Source: Thermococcus chitonophagus
GTDB taxonomy: Archaea > Methanobacteriota_B > Thermococci > Thermococcales > Thermococcaceae
Direction of reading: 5' to 3'
NCBI RefSeq assembly: GCF_002214605.1
Contig: NZ_CP015193.1
Span: 496,001 to 560,000 of the forward strand
DNA length: 64,000 nt
The stretch's first letter is position 1; each line of letters starts with the position of its first letter. The notes beneath the pieces are model-generated. The model saw only the letters and a program-made list of their open reading frames with translations, did not search any database and was not told where the DNA came from. Below, in pieces: positions 29,885 through 39,141 of the stretch. Position numbers and translations under genes: made by a program.

Positions 29885-30826
29885 ATGATAGGGGCAGGAG
29901 GTATCGCATTAATAATCCTGGGCATCTTCCTCCTGGTAATGCTCCTGTTGAGCGTTAAGGTGATACGGCCCTACCAGAAAGGTCTCGTGGAAAGGCTAGG
30001 AAAGTTCAACAGGATCCTCGACCCAGGAATACACTTCATAATCCCCTTCATGGAGAGGGTAAAGATAGTTGACATGAGGGAGCATGTTATTGACGTCCCT
30101 CCCCAGGAAGTCATATGTAAGGACAATGTTGTGGTTACCGTAGATGCAGTAGTCTACTATCAAGTGCTTGATCCAGTTAAAGCCGTTTACAACGTCAGCG
30201 ACTTCTTGATGGCTATAGTTAAGCTGGCCCAGACTAATTTAAGGGCCATTATAGGTGAGATGGAGCTCGATGAGACCCTAAGTGGCAGGGATATAATCAA
30301 TGCGAGGCTTAGGGAAGAGCTTGACAAGATAACGGATCGCTGGGGAGTCAAGATTACTAGGGTTGAGATCCAGAGGATAGATCCACCAAAGGACATCCAG
30401 GAAGCAATGGCCAAGCAGATGACTGCTGAAAGAGAAAAGAGGGCTATGATTTTACTTGCGGAAGGTAAGAAGGAGGCAGCAATCAGGGAGGCTGAGGGAC
30501 AGAAGCAGGCCGCAATACTGAGGGCTGAAGGTGAGAAGCAGAGGCAGATATTAATCGCGGAAGGTCAGGCCGAGGCAATAAGAAAAGTGCTGGAGGCGCT
30601 AAAGTTAGCCGACGAGAAGTATTTGGCCTTGCAGTACATAGAGAAGCTTCCAGAGCTCGCTAAGTACGGTAACTTGATAGTTCCCTACGAGACTGAAGCA
30701 TTAATAGGCCTCCTCAGGATACTGCAAAAGCTGAAGGAAGAGCCTCCAAAGCTTCCAAAGCCCGAAGAACCTAAAAAGGAGAATGGAGATGAGGATATAG
30801 AGAAGCTTGAGAAGATGATGGGGTGA
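29885..30826 (+). CDS. Stomatin/prohibitin-family membrane protein (SPFH domain)
   Basis: This protein of 313 residues has one N-terminal membrane helix ([20 protein letters not shown]), then an SPFH domain starting [21 protein letters not shown], and a charged coiled coil with repeated AxAEGxKQA units around residues 175-225. Such proteins assemble into ring or cage oligomers on the membrane and control partner proteases or channels. It is directly upstream of a short NfeD gene (4-nt gap), the classic stomatin-NfeD operon. The set resembles the P. horikoshii PH0470-PH0471 pair rather than the protease-containing PH1511-PH1510 pair. Confidence 0.93.
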   Translation: MIGAGGIALIILGIFLLVMLLLSVKVIRPYQKGLVERLGKFNRILDPGIHFIIPFMERVKIVDMREHVIDVPPQEVICKDNVVVTVDAVVYYQVLDPVKAVYNVSDFLMAIVKLAQTNLRAIIGEMELDETLSGRDIINARLREELDKITDRWGVKITRVEIQRIDPPKDIQEAMAKQMTAEREKRAMILLAEGKKEAAIREAEGQKQAAILRAEGEKQRQILIAEGQAEAIRKVLEALKLADEKYLALQYIEKLPELAKYGNLIVPYETEALIGLLRILQKLKEEPPKLPKPEEPKKENGDEDIEKLEKMMG

Positions 30827-30830
30827 TGCT

Positions 30831-31256
30831 ATGCTTGTCTTCCCAATTCTACTTTTGATCCTGGGCCTGCTGATAATACTCTTGGATATGATGGTTGCGG
30901 CGTTTATAACACCAATAGGGATAGCATTTGCTGTCCTTGGTCTCTTACTGATGTTTGGAATCAACTTCTATGTGTCGTTCGTTGTATCCCTGATCTCTGC
31001 CGTTGTTTCGTACATGCTCTTTGCCAGGTTCATAAAGAAGGAAACCAGGGATCTAGGCAGGGAGAAGTACACTTTTGAGCTTAAGGGCAAAGTGGGTAAA
31101 GTTGTCAAGGTCGCTCAGGATCACTACCTCGTTGAACTTGAGGGAGATACATGGATAGCTTACAGCGATGAAAACCTGAGCGTGGGGGATGAAGTTGAGG
31201 TAATTGACGTTGATGGCTTGAAGCTTAAGGTCAGAAAGAAAACTCTTCAGCGGTGA
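30831..31256 (+). CDS. Short NfeD homologue (membrane segment plus OB-fold domain)
   Basis: This protein of 141 residues has three to four membrane helices in the first 70 residues and a C-terminal OB-fold domain from about 85 ([20 protein letters not shown], then [19 protein letters not shown]). It lacks the N-terminal ClpP-like serine protease of long NfeD proteins. It probably binds the upstream stomatin and influences its assembly. The 3' end overlaps the convergent zinc-ribbon gene by 26 nt. Confidence 0.9.
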   Translation: MLVFPILLLILGLLIILLDMMVAAFITPIGIAFAVLGLLLMFGINFYVSFVVSLISAVVSYMLFARFIKKETRDLGREKYTFELKGKVGKVVKVAQDHYLVELEGDTWIAYSDENLSVGDEVEVIDVDGLKLKVRKKTLQR

Positions 31257-31908
31257 GCTCTTCAACCACTCTCTCAAACTCGTTTACTGGGGTGAACTTG
31301 AAGCCGCATCTGTCGCACACAAGAACACCTTTTTCTTCTCTCAGCGGGGAGAAGCAAATCGGACACCTGTATTCTTCCCTGTAAAGCCTATCAAAAATTT
31401 CATCAACCATGACAAGTAGCTTTAAGTCCTCCTGCCACTCCTCGTATAGACTTCCCCAGTAGGGAACTGACAACGGAACCTTATCCTCGATTATGAGCGG
31501 ATTTATTCCCAAGCTCCTGATTCCCCGTGGCAGTTTTTGCGCGGGCTCAATCGATACTACCTCTTGATCGTAGAGCTCTATCCTTTCAGCTCTTACAGTT
31601 ATCCCTTTCCCTATTCTCCCTCTGAGGGGAAATATCTGAATGAAAAGCCTGTCCTCCTCAATATCCCAGCTCGCCGTAACTCCAGTATTGCCTTTGGTGT
31701 AGAACATTGTGAAGTACCTCTCATCATCTTCCTCGGAGGAGAATGAGAATCCCAATTTATTGAGGGCTCTCCTAATAAAGTTTGGCTTAGGAAATCTTTC
31801 ATAGGCTAGAATATACTCCCCTATCCATCCGGCGAGGGCCATAGAGTAACCCACATAGGCCTGCCTCTGAACTTGTAGGTAGGCTATCCCTGGGATGAGC
31901 TTCATCAA
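31231..31908 (-). CDS. Uncharacterised protein with C-terminal zinc ribbon
   Basis: This protein of 225 residues has a zinc ribbon near the C-terminus: [20 protein letters not shown], with a Cys pair before and after (residues about 188-210). The N-terminal 180 residues contain beta-rich stretches ([20 protein letters not shown]) but match no family I recognise. No membrane helix or signal peptide is present. It begins 9 nt after the stop of the upstream exchanger gene (31918) and may be co-transcribed. Function unknown. Confidence 0.75.
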   Translation of the reverse strand: MMKLIPGIAYLQVQRQAYVGYSMALAGWIGEYILAYERFPKPNFIRRALNKLGFSFSSEEDDERYFTMFYTKGNTGVTASWDIEEDRLFIQIFPLRGRIGKGITVRAERIELYDQEVVSIEPAQKLPRGIRSLGINPLIIEDKVPLSVPYWGSLYEEWQEDLKLLVMVDEIFDRLYREEYRCPICFSPLREEKGVLVCDRCGFKFTPVNEFERVVEELTAEEFSF

Positions 31909-31917
31909 GTTAAGTTC

Positions 31918-32850
31918 TCACGCGGGTATATACACTTTTCCCTGGGTTAGCAGGTACAGGAAGTATCCATAGATGAGGAGTAGTACAATTGCCGTCTTTC
32001 TTCCGACCTTGTGGTTTCTGAAGAGGGAGACCGTAAGGACGAGCATTACTCCTAAGGTTATCGGCATTACAACCTTCATTATTGACTCATCGACGGTTAT
32101 TGGTCTTATAACTGAGGCTATCCCAATGACCATGAGGATATCAAGTATGTTCGCCCCAATTATGTTTCCAACGCTCACGTTGGGTATCTTCTTCAGGGTT
32201 GCAGTGAGTGAGTTTGCAAGTTCGGGAAGTGATGTCCCTATTGAAACCAAGGTCACGCCTATAACGACCTCTGGAATGCCCATTGCTCTGGCGATTTTTA
32301 CGGCGCTGTCAACTACCAATTCCGCCCCGGCTATTACCATTCCTCCCGAGAGGAAGAGTATGAGTACTTCTTTGGCTACGCTACCGTTGCCTCCCTCAAC
32401 TTCCTCCAAGGTAATGTGCTTCTTGTAGAGGTATCCCAGGAAGAGGAAGTACAGGAGTATTAGGGTGATTCCATCTACCCTTGATATTACGCCGTCAGAC
32501 ATTAGGAACCATGCGTAGATTGAAACCCCAAGCATTATTAGGGAGTTCTCACTCGCTATCTTATCCACCTTGAGGGGCATTATCATGGCTGAAACTGCCA
32601 GAATTAGGGCTATGTTGGCTAGGGCACTTCCCACAGCATTCCCCAGGGCAATCCCGCTGTTGCCCTTGTAAGAGGAGATTGCCGAAACAGTGACTTCTGG
32701 CAGTGTTGTAGCTATACTTGCCAAAACTAGGGCTATTAAAAACTCGCTAACACCAAAGGCTTTAGCTATTCTGGTTGCAGCTTCAACGAATATATCACTC
32801 CCCTTTATTAGTAAAGCTAGGCCAACGATGAACGCTATGATCTCTATCAC
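31918..32850 (-). CDS. Cation/calcium antiporter of the CaCA family (YrbG-like)
   Basis: This protein of 310 residues has ten membrane helices arranged as two inverted halves. The alpha-repeat motifs are seen in each: TTLPEVTVSAISSYKGNSGI with GNAVGSALANIALIL, and GTSLPELANSLTATLKKIPN with GNIIGANILDILMVIG. The acidic residue after the P of TLPE/SLPE coordinates the cation. The protein probably exchanges Na+ or H+ for Ca2+ or another divalent cation. Confidence 0.92.
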   Translation of the reverse strand: MIEIIAFIVGLALLIKGSDIFVEAATRIAKAFGVSEFLIALVLASIATTLPEVTVSAISSYKGNSGIALGNAVGSALANIALILAVSAMIMPLKVDKIASENSLIMLGVSIYAWFLMSDGVISRVDGITLILLYFLFLGYLYKKHITLEEVEGGNGSVAKEVLILFLSGGMVIAGAELVVDSAVKIARAMGIPEVVIGVTLVSIGTSLPELANSLTATLKKIPNVSVGNIIGANILDILMVIGIASVIRPITVDESIMKVVMPITLGVMLVLTVSLFRNHKVGRKTAIVLLLIYGYFLYLLTQGKVYIPA

Positions 32851-32869
32851 TTCTCCTCCCGGTTTCGGA

Positions 32870-33827
32870 TTATATCATGTCCTTTAAATATTTCCTTATA
32901 GCGTTCAGCTCTAGCCTTCCCTGTGGTCTTAACATCATCCTTCTCGGATCCAAGAAAAGGATGTTTTATCTAATCAACTACTCAATATCTTTGCTTATTT
33001 CAAACCTCCTTATTGATTCTTTATTTTCAAACTCCGATAGAACCTTTGATCGCCCTATTGCAGAGTTCCTCATCCCGGTTTTTTAGGGTCGCAAGGGAGA
33101 ATGCCAGCCAGCTTGTCCTCTCTCCAAGTTACTCTTAGTAGGTAGATAGGTTTTCCCAATCTCTCTTTCCTTGGGATTAAATCCGTTGCCCCTTAGGAAT
33201 CTCATATAGTTGTTTCCTCGTTGAAGTCATCCACGAGAATGTATTGGGCCCTTCCTTGTAACATTGCCTCTCCATATCTTTTGGACAAATAGACTGTCTG
33301 ACGTTACAACAAAAACATGGGCGAGGTGGCTCTCTTTCGTTATGTGGATGAAGATGTTGAAGAGCTCGTATATCAAGGATCCATCCAACATTTAGGCCTC
33401 CCAATAACTTGAAGCTCGTCGAGAATAAAAATGGGGTTTTCAAGCCCCTCTAATCTCTTATAGGAGTGTTGCAATGTAAGAAAAGGCGTTTTTGGCTTTT
33501 CTCTCTTAGAATTTCTTTAAGGAGCTGGTATGGTATTGGCATCCCAGGACTTCTCCCGCGGAGAGTGCTATGGAGGCTACTTCTTTAAGTGTTTTTTCTT
33601 TCTTCTGAATCTATTGAAAACAGGAACATCCAAAAATTCATCGTAGCTTGTTACCGGTGTTCTCCTGAGGTTTACATAATATGTATTCTTTGGGAAGCCT
33701 CTTGAGGAACTCGAGAACTAGTGCAGTTTTCCGGAGCTTTATTGGCCCATACACCACGTAACCACTGTGGCTCATTGGTCACTATGGAGGACAGTTCTTT
33801 TAGCTTGCTTTCCTTGTTAAAGAACAT
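32870..33827 (-). pseudogene. Multiply frameshifted archaeal ATPase (PF01637-like)
   Basis: Fragments in several minus-strand frames reconstruct one protein. The start at 33827 reads MFFNKESKLKELSSIVTNEP, continuing in another frame as GYVVYGPIKLRKTALVLEFL (P-loop region, degraded) and LKRLPKEY. The middle has a frame with LLGGLNVGWILDIRALQHLH. The end gives FEISKDIE, then LIRKNILFLDPRRMMLRPQG and RLELNAIRKYLKDMI with TAA at 32870. The number of frame changes and stops shows an old pseudogene. It is the second broken ATPase of this family in the window (see 18431-19490). Confidence 0.75.
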
Positions 33828-33828
33828 T

Positions 33829-34902
33829 TTAGACACCCAAGTCCTTTAGTATCTTCTCTATATCCTTAAGTCTGTCTTCCTCTTTTTCTTCCTCGATTTC
33901 AACGTTCCCTAGCGTTGTTATGAGTTCCTGTACCTGCTTTTCGAGCCTCTTGAGTTCTTCAAACTGAAGCCTCAGCTTTTCGTAGAACTCCTTCTCGATT
34001 GGTGTTACTGGGATTGGGCTCTCTATCTTCTCTGCTATTTTGTCTAGTTGACCAGTGAGATCATAAATAGCCTTGTGAATTCTTATGAAGCTCTTTTCAG
34101 GGCTTAGCTCCTTACCATCTTCGCTCATCGGTAGCTTAAGCCTCTTTATTCCAACTATGACGGACGTTAAAGCTGAGTACACTTCATCTTCGGGCATTGA
34201 GATCACGGCGAGCTTCCTCAGCTCTTTAAGTAGCTCTATTAAAGTCTCTTTCAGTTTTTCAAACTCTTCAACGCCCTTGCCAGTCAAAACGTAGACCTTG
34301 GCCAGATCCCTAAGAGAGAGAAGGGCTCTCTTTGCTTGTAACAGTCCATCCTGTATCCTCTCCGGCGGAAGGTCGATAGTCAGCGTGAGAAGGTCAAGGA
34401 ACTCTTTAAGCTCTTCCTCTTTCTTCTCTTCAAGCGTCTGCTCGAACTTCTCTATCTCCTCCTGTAGCTCTTTGAGTACCTCTTCTTTAACTGAATCCTT
34501 CACCTGCTCTTTCAAAACCTCCGGATCGAGTTCCCTAAGCTTTGCCATAATCTCATCAAGCTTCGAAGGTAAAGGCTCAAGGGCAAGGACTTTTGATCTT
34601 AACTCTTTATACTCCTTCTCGAGAGAAGAGATCCTATCTTGAACGCTCTTAATCTTCCAAGAAATAATTTCGTCAACAGATTTCTCTTCTTTCTTACTCT
34701 CCTCAATTATCTTATCCTTAAATTTCTTGAGTTCGTCCTGAACCCAGGATTTTATTTTTCCAAGCTCGCTTTCCTGCTCATTAATCAAATCCTTGAGCTC
34801 GAAGTATTTTGAAGTTACCTTATTCACCGTGCTGTTAACATAATAAATTAGGAATCCAGAGATACCAATGAAGAGCAGAGCTAGGGCTATGTATCCCAGC
34901 AT
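33829..34902 (-). CDS. Membrane-anchored coiled-coil protein of the chemotaxis cluster
   Basis: This protein of 357 residues has one N-terminal membrane helix (LGYIALALLFIGISGFLIYY), a long charged coiled coil (about 30-165), and a helical C-terminal module (about 190-340) including KLPMSEDGKELSPEKSFIRI and IPVTPIEKEF. This module is shared with the protein at 45465-46223. It is the third gene of a unit with the cytoplasmic MCP and CheW (47-nt gap to cheW), so a structural role in the signalling array is likely. No known family recognised. Confidence 0.8.
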   Translation of the reverse strand: MLGYIALALLFIGISGFLIYYVNSTVNKVTSKYFELKDLINEQESELGKIKSWVQDELKKFKDKIIEESKKEEKSVDEIISWKIKSVQDRISSLEKEYKELRSKVLALEPLPSKLDEIMAKLRELDPEVLKEQVKDSVKEEVLKELQEEIEKFEQTLEEKKEEELKEFLDLLTLTIDLPPERIQDGLLQAKRALLSLRDLAKVYVLTGKGVEEFEKLKETLIELLKELRKLAVISMPEDEVYSALTSVIVGIKRLKLPMSEDGKELSPEKSFIRIHKAIYDLTGQLDKIAEKIESPIPVTPIEKEFYEKLRLQFEELKRLEKQVQELITTLGNVEIEEEKEEDRLKDIEKILKDLGV

Positions 34903-34949
34903 CTTAGTCCTCCGTGTCTATAGTTGGTTAACTTAAATTAAAATTTATG

Positions 34950-35387
34950 CTAAATGCTCTCCCCTAATAGCTTGTCTAGGTCGAGCATTATGAGTAGCCT
35001 TTCGCCGTTGTTTATCTTAGCTATTCCTTTTATAAACCTCATGTCTACCTTCGAGGCAAGAGTCTTTGGTGGTTGCTCAATCTGATCTTCAGTGAGGGTT
35101 AGAACATCCGATACGGCATCCACTATAACTCCAACGATCTCGCCGTTTACTTCAGCGATTATTATCTTCTTGTTGCTTAGATCTTCATCATCATAGTATC
35201 CGAGGAGCTTTTTGAGGTTCACTACAGTGGTTATCTGACCTCTGAGGTTTATTACTCCCTCTACGAAGTCTGGGGCGTTTGGAACCCTTGTTATGGGCAT
35301 CATCTCCTTTATCTCTCTGACCTTGGATATCTCCAGGCAGAACTCCTCATTTCCCAACCTGAATGCAACAACCTGAATCTCCGTCAC
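34950..35387 (-). CDS. cheW: Chemotaxis coupling protein CheW
   Basis: This protein of 145 residues is a single CheW-like SH3-type beta-barrel domain. It has [20 protein letters not shown], then [20 protein letters not shown] and [20 protein letters not shown], the family landmarks. It links receptors to CheA at the membrane. Its start overlaps the MCP stop by 4 nt, so CheW is coupled to its receptor. Confidence 0.95.
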   Translation of the reverse strand: MTEIQVVAFRLGNEEFCLEISKVREIKEMMPITRVPNAPDFVEGVINLRGQITTVVNLKKLLGYYDDEDLSNKKIIIAEVNGEIVGVIVDAVSDVLTLTEDQIEQPPKTLASKVDMRFIKGIAKINNGERLLIMLDLDKLLGESI

Positions 35388-36535
35388 TTTCTACCACCCC
35401 TTACATTTTCTATTTCTTGAAGAGCCTTGTCAAGTTCCTCCTTTAGCTTTTCTGCATTATCTCTTATTGTATCTAGGGTCTCGAGAGAAGATTTAATTGT
35501 CTCTACAAGCTGGGTCGCAAAATTCAAGTTATCAGAAACGTCTTTTGATATGGAGTCTATCTTTTCAACGAGCATCTGAACAGAGTTTGCTTGCTCGTCT
35601 ATCCCTTCTGACAGCTCTTTTACCATGTTTGCTGTTTCATTGGCTCTCCTAGCAATATCATCGAACGCTGCTATTAGCTCCTGTATTGCATCTTTTACCT
35701 CCTGGGTTACTCTCGCATTTTCCTGAATTGATTCAATTACCCTGTTTATGTTCTCTTGCATCTCCCTTATCAAGTCCCTTATCTGCTCTGCAGATCTCTT
35801 AGACCTGTCTGCTAGCTCTCTTATATTCTCAGCTACAACTGCGAAGCCTTTTCCAGCTTCTCCTGCCCTTGCAGCCTCTATGGCTGCATTTAGCGCGAGT
35901 AAGTTTGTCTGTCCAGCTATGGAGGTTATAACGTAGACGATCTCGTCTATCTTTTTTGAATAGTCTGCAAGAATATTTACGGCCTGTCCCATTTCCTCAC
36001 TAACCTCGCTTATTCTGGCAACCTTTAGTGCGGCGTTATCAGAAATTTCCTTACCCTTCTCTGCCATCGATGCAGATTCAAGCGCGAACTCTGAGAGTTG
36101 TTGAGCTTGAACGTTCATCTCCTCTATACCTGCGGATAAAGTTTGAATGTAATCATTTACCTCGGCTATCTTCATGCTTTCATTTTCCAACCTTGATACC
36201 AATTCATTAGTTGTTTCTAGGTCCCCTACCTGAACAGATTCGAATTCTCTTTCTAAGTTTTCGGCGGTTTTTCTAGCTTCTCGTATGTGTACCTCAACTT
36301 TTTCTAACACCTCTACGGTTCTTTTTGGTCCGTATATAGGTCTTCTTAATCTCCTTTTGACTTCCTCTAGAACCTTGGCATCTTCCTCTAGCAACCCGAG
36401 TGGGGGCTTTGGATCCTTGCCCTCTAGAACCTGCCTTAGGTAGTTCATTACTTCCCTAAATAAATAGTCGTTTTTCTCCCTTTTGCCTGAATTAACTAGG
36501 AAGATGCCAGTAAGGGGGAGGAAAAATAATCCCAA
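35384..36535 (-). CDS. Cytoplasmic-type methyl-accepting chemotaxis protein
   Basis: This protein of 383 residues contains the conserved signalling hairpin, [20 protein letters not shown], then [20 protein letters not shown]. The methylation helices flank it as charged coiled coils. No extracellular sensor is present; the first 18 residues ([16 protein letters not shown]) are hydrophobic but short. The start is TTG at 36535, with AAGGAGGCGAG 8 nt upstream, a strong site. It may sense an internal cue or associate with the membrane through partners. It heads a unit with CheW and a coiled-coil membrane protein. Confidence 0.9.
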   Translation of the reverse strand: MGLFFLPLTGIFLVNSGKREKNDYLFREVMNYLRQVLEGKDPKPPLGLLEEDAKVLEEVKRRLRRPIYGPKRTVEVLEKVEVHIREARKTAENLEREFESVQVGDLETTNELVSRLENESMKIAEVNDYIQTLSAGIEEMNVQAQQLSEFALESASMAEKGKEISDNAALKVARISEVSEEMGQAVNILADYSKKIDEIVYVITSIAGQTNLLALNAAIEAARAGEAGKGFAVVAENIRELADRSKRSAEQIRDLIREMQENINRVIESIQENARVTQEVKDAIQELIAAFDDIARRANETANMVKELSEGIDEQANSVQMLVEKIDSISKDVSDNLNFATQLVETIKSSLETLDTIRDNAEKLKEELDKALQEIENVRGGRK

Positions 36536-36829
36536 CTTTCTCGCCTCCTTGGAAAGTTTTTAATTGATCATCATCGATATTGGAGCAAGTGTAATTTCAA
36601 CGATTACGACTATAATTTGGCCAAAATCTGATAAAAAGTTTTCGTTATGCTACATTCATAAATTTGTGTAGTTTCATGCCTTTATTCACCAGTTAGAAAG
36701 ACCTACAAGGGTACCTACACAACTACGTGCATAAAAATATTTTTATTAAAGGTTTGCGAGTATTGTATAAGGAACGAAAACCTCTTTAAACGCTTGGATA
36801 TCCCTCAACAACTCGGAGAGGGACTGATG
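36536..36829. promoter_or_regulatory. Divergent promoter region of the chemotaxis cluster
   Basis: This 294-nt A+T-rich gap separates the minus-strand MCP unit and the plus-strand cheR unit. The segment ataaaaatatttttattaaagg (36731-36752) resembles a strong TATA element for the plus direction, about 80-100 nt before cheR. It also has partial dyad symmetry (aaaaatattttt), so a regulator or the opposite promoter could use it. The region just before the MCP start carries its ribosome binding site. No clear protein coding. Confidence 0.4.
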
Positions 36830-37669
36830 ATGCAATCCCAGAAAGGATATGAATTGATTAAAGCCGAAATTTTCAAGCGGTTAGGCGTTAGTATGGATGC
36901 TTATAAGGATTCCTACCTTCAGAGGAGAATTAGAGCTAGGATGAGAAAGCTTGGGATTACGGACTACATGGAGTACTACCGTTTGCTAAAGACGAATAAG
37001 GATGAATTCGAGGAGTTATTGTTCACGATCGCAATAAATGTTACCGAATTCTTTAGAGACCCAATAGTCTGGAAGACATTTCAGAACAAAATACTGCCTG
37101 AGCTGATTGACTTCAAAAAGAAGCAGGGAGTAAGATCGATAAAAATCTGGAGTGCTGCTTGTTCGACAGGACAGGAGCCATATTCAATTGCGATGACACT
37201 TTACGAGGTTTTGGGTCAGAACCTTGGGGGGTTTAGGGTCTCAATACTTGCAACTGATATAGACAGAGAGGCACTTCAGGCTGCTATGAAAGGTGAGTAT
37301 CCAGTTGATGCCGTCGAAAAACAGGTTCCTAGGCACATGATTCCCAAGTACTTCGAAAGAATAAGTGAGGAGAGATACAGGATAAAACCCTTCGTCAAGA
37401 GACTTGTAACCTTTAGGTGGCTTAACTTGCTGTCCTCACCTTATCCGAAGGGCTTTGATGTGATATTCATTAGGAACGTGCTTATTTACATGAACAGAGA
37501 AGCTCAAGAGGAGATATTCAAAAAGCTTTATGATTCTCTTGAGGATCACGGTTATCTTATCCTAGGTAAAACCGAGACAATCCTGGGAAATGCTGCGAAG
37601 TTGTTTAAGCTTTACGATCTCGTTGCTAGAGTATATAAGAAGAATTTGGAGGTGAAGAAGCATGGCTAG
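36830..37669 (+). CDS. cheR: Chemotaxis protein methyltransferase CheR
   Basis: This protein of about 279 residues methylates glutamates on the receptors using S-adenosylmethionine. The N-terminal helical domain precedes INVTEFFRDPIVWKTFQ, and the AdoMet site WSAACSTGQEPYSIAM is typical of CheR. FDVIFIRNVLIYM matches the later catalytic core. I chose the ATG at 36830 (36827 is adjacent) preceded by GGAGAGG. Its 3' end overlaps cheY by 8 nt. Confidence 0.95.
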   Translation: MQSQKGYELIKAEIFKRLGVSMDAYKDSYLQRRIRARMRKLGITDYMEYYRLLKTNKDEFEELLFTIAINVTEFFRDPIVWKTFQNKILPELIDFKKKQGVRSIKIWSAACSTGQEPYSIAMTLYEVLGQNLGGFRVSILATDIDREALQAAMKGEYPVDAVEKQVPRHMIPKYFERISEERYRIKPFVKRLVTFRWLNLLSSPYPKGFDVIFIRNVLIYMNREAQEEIFKKLYDSLEDHGYLILGKTETILGNAAKLFKLYDLVARVYKKNLEVKKHG

Positions 37670-38024
37670 GATATTGATAGTTGACGATGCGGCCTTTATG
37701 AGAATGCTCCTGAAGAAAATCCTGACCCAAGCAGGACACGAGGTTGTTGGAGAAGCAAGCAATGGAAAGGAAGCAGTGGAGCTCTACAAGAAGCTAAAGC
37801 CAGATCTAGTGACTATGGACATAGTTATGCCAGAAATGGACGGAATAACCGCTGTTAAGGAAATAATGAAAATTGATCCAAACGCCAAGATAATCATGAT
37901 CACTGCAGTTGGTCAGGAAGCTAAGGTCATGGAGGCCCTGAAGAGCGGGGCCAAGGGATACATTGTCAAGCCATTCCAGGCTCAGAAGGTCATAGAAGAG
38001 GTAAACAGAGTATTATCATCGTAA
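37662..38024 (+). CDS. cheY: Chemotaxis response regulator CheY
   Basis: This protein of 120 residues is a stand-alone receiver domain: acidic pair [10 protein letters not shown], phospho-acceptor Asp in [13 protein letters not shown], Thr in [10 protein letters not shown] and Lys in YIVKPFQA. It carries the signal to the archaellum motor, in archaea through CheF. Confidence 0.97.
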   Translation: MARILIVDDAAFMRMLLKKILTQAGHEVVGEASNGKEAVELYKKLKPDLVTMDIVMPEMDGITAVKEIMKIDPNAKIIMITAVGQEAKVMEALKSGAKGYIVKPFQAQKVIEEVNRVLSS

Positions 38025-38034
38025 CGGTGGTAAC

Positions 38035-39141
38035 ATGCCCCTGCTTAACAAGAAAATCAGAGTGTTAGTTGTAGATGACTCAGCGTTCATGAGGAAGATA
38101 CTCAAGGATATCATAAACTCTGACCCAGAGCTCGAAGTTTGCTGTGAGGCAAGAGATGGCGTTGAAGCAATAGAGATGGTTCAGAAGCACAGGCCCGATG
38201 TTATAACCTTAGACATTGAGATGCCAAGAATGAACGGTCTTGATGCTCTTAGGATAATCATGAAGAAGTACCCCACCCCTGTGATCATGATAAGTGCATT
38301 GACCCAAGAAGGCGCCGAGGCGACAATAAAAGCCTTAGAATATGGTGCAATTGACTTCATCCCCAAGCCCTCCTCTTCAATCTCAATAAACATGCGAGAG
38401 ATGAAGGATGAGATCATAGCGAAGATCAAGGAGGCGGCAAAGGTTCCAAGAAGGTTCCTTGAACTCAAGAGGATAAGGCTACTAAGGGCGCAGAAAGTTA
38501 GGAGAACTAGGCCCTCAGTGCCCGCGAGGATTGCCGTCGCAATTGCCGCCTCAACTGGTGGTCCTCAGTCCCTCCTCAAGATATTCCCGAAGTTTCCCGA
38601 GGATTTAAAGGCGGGAATACTGCTCGTGCAGCACATGCCCCCAGGGTTTACCAGGTCTTTCGCGAAGAGGCTTGACAGTGTATCTAAGATTGACGTTAAG
38701 GAGGCCGAAGAGGGTGACGTGGTTGAAGAGGGGAAGGCCTACGTTGCTCCCGGTGATTATCACATGGAGGTAACGTTACGAAATGGAAAGCCCGTAATTA
38801 CCCTGAACAAGAAGCCTAAGATCCACGGTGTCAGGCCTGCAGCCGATCCTATGATGATCACTGCAGCTCAAGTTTTCGGCAGAAGAACTGTTGGAGTTGT
38901 CATGACTGGGATGGGAAGAGATGGAGCACAGGGAATTGTGGAAATAAAGAAGAAGGGTGGAATAACAATAGCTCAAGATAAAGAGACGTCGATAATCTTT
39001 GGAATGCCCAAAGCTGCCATCGAAACTGGAATGGTTGATTACGTAGTTCCTCTGGATAAAATACCTGAGACAGTGGTTATGGCCGTGAACAAGATACGAG
39101 GGGGTGGTGTCATTGGAAGACCTTTCACAGTATCTAGATGA
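38035..39141 (+). CDS. cheB: Protein-glutamate methylesterase CheB
   Basis: This protein of 368 residues has an N-terminal receiver domain ([10 protein letters not shown]; Asp in [12 protein letters not shown]) and a C-terminal methylesterase with the catalytic set ASTGGP (Ser), [10 protein letters not shown] (His) and GMGRDGAQG (Asp). It removes receptor methyl groups and opposes CheR. Its 3' end overlaps cheA by 38 nt. Confidence 0.97.
   Translation: MPLLNKKIRVLVVDDSAFMRKILKDIINSDPELEVCCEARDGVEAIEMVQKHRPDVITLDIEMPRMNGLDALRIIMKKYPTPVIMISALTQEGAEATIKALEYGAIDFIPKPSSSISINMREMKDEIIAKIKEAAKVPRRFLELKRIRLLRAQKVRRTRPSVPARIAVAIAASTGGPQSLLKIFPKFPEDLKAGILLVQHMPPGFTRSFAKRLDSVSKIDVKEAEEGDVVEEGKAYVAPGDYHMEVTLRNGKPVITLNKKPKIHGVRPAADPMMITAAQVFGRRTVGVVMTGMGRDGAQGIVEIKKKGGITIAQDKETSIIFGMPKAAIETGMVDYVVPLDKIPETVVMAVNKIRGGGVIGRPFTVSR

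Noticed and set aside
36731-36752. A/T dyad as a specific operator
   Set aside because: Low-complexity A/T symmetry is expected by chance in a TATA region; no matching copy was seen elsewhere.
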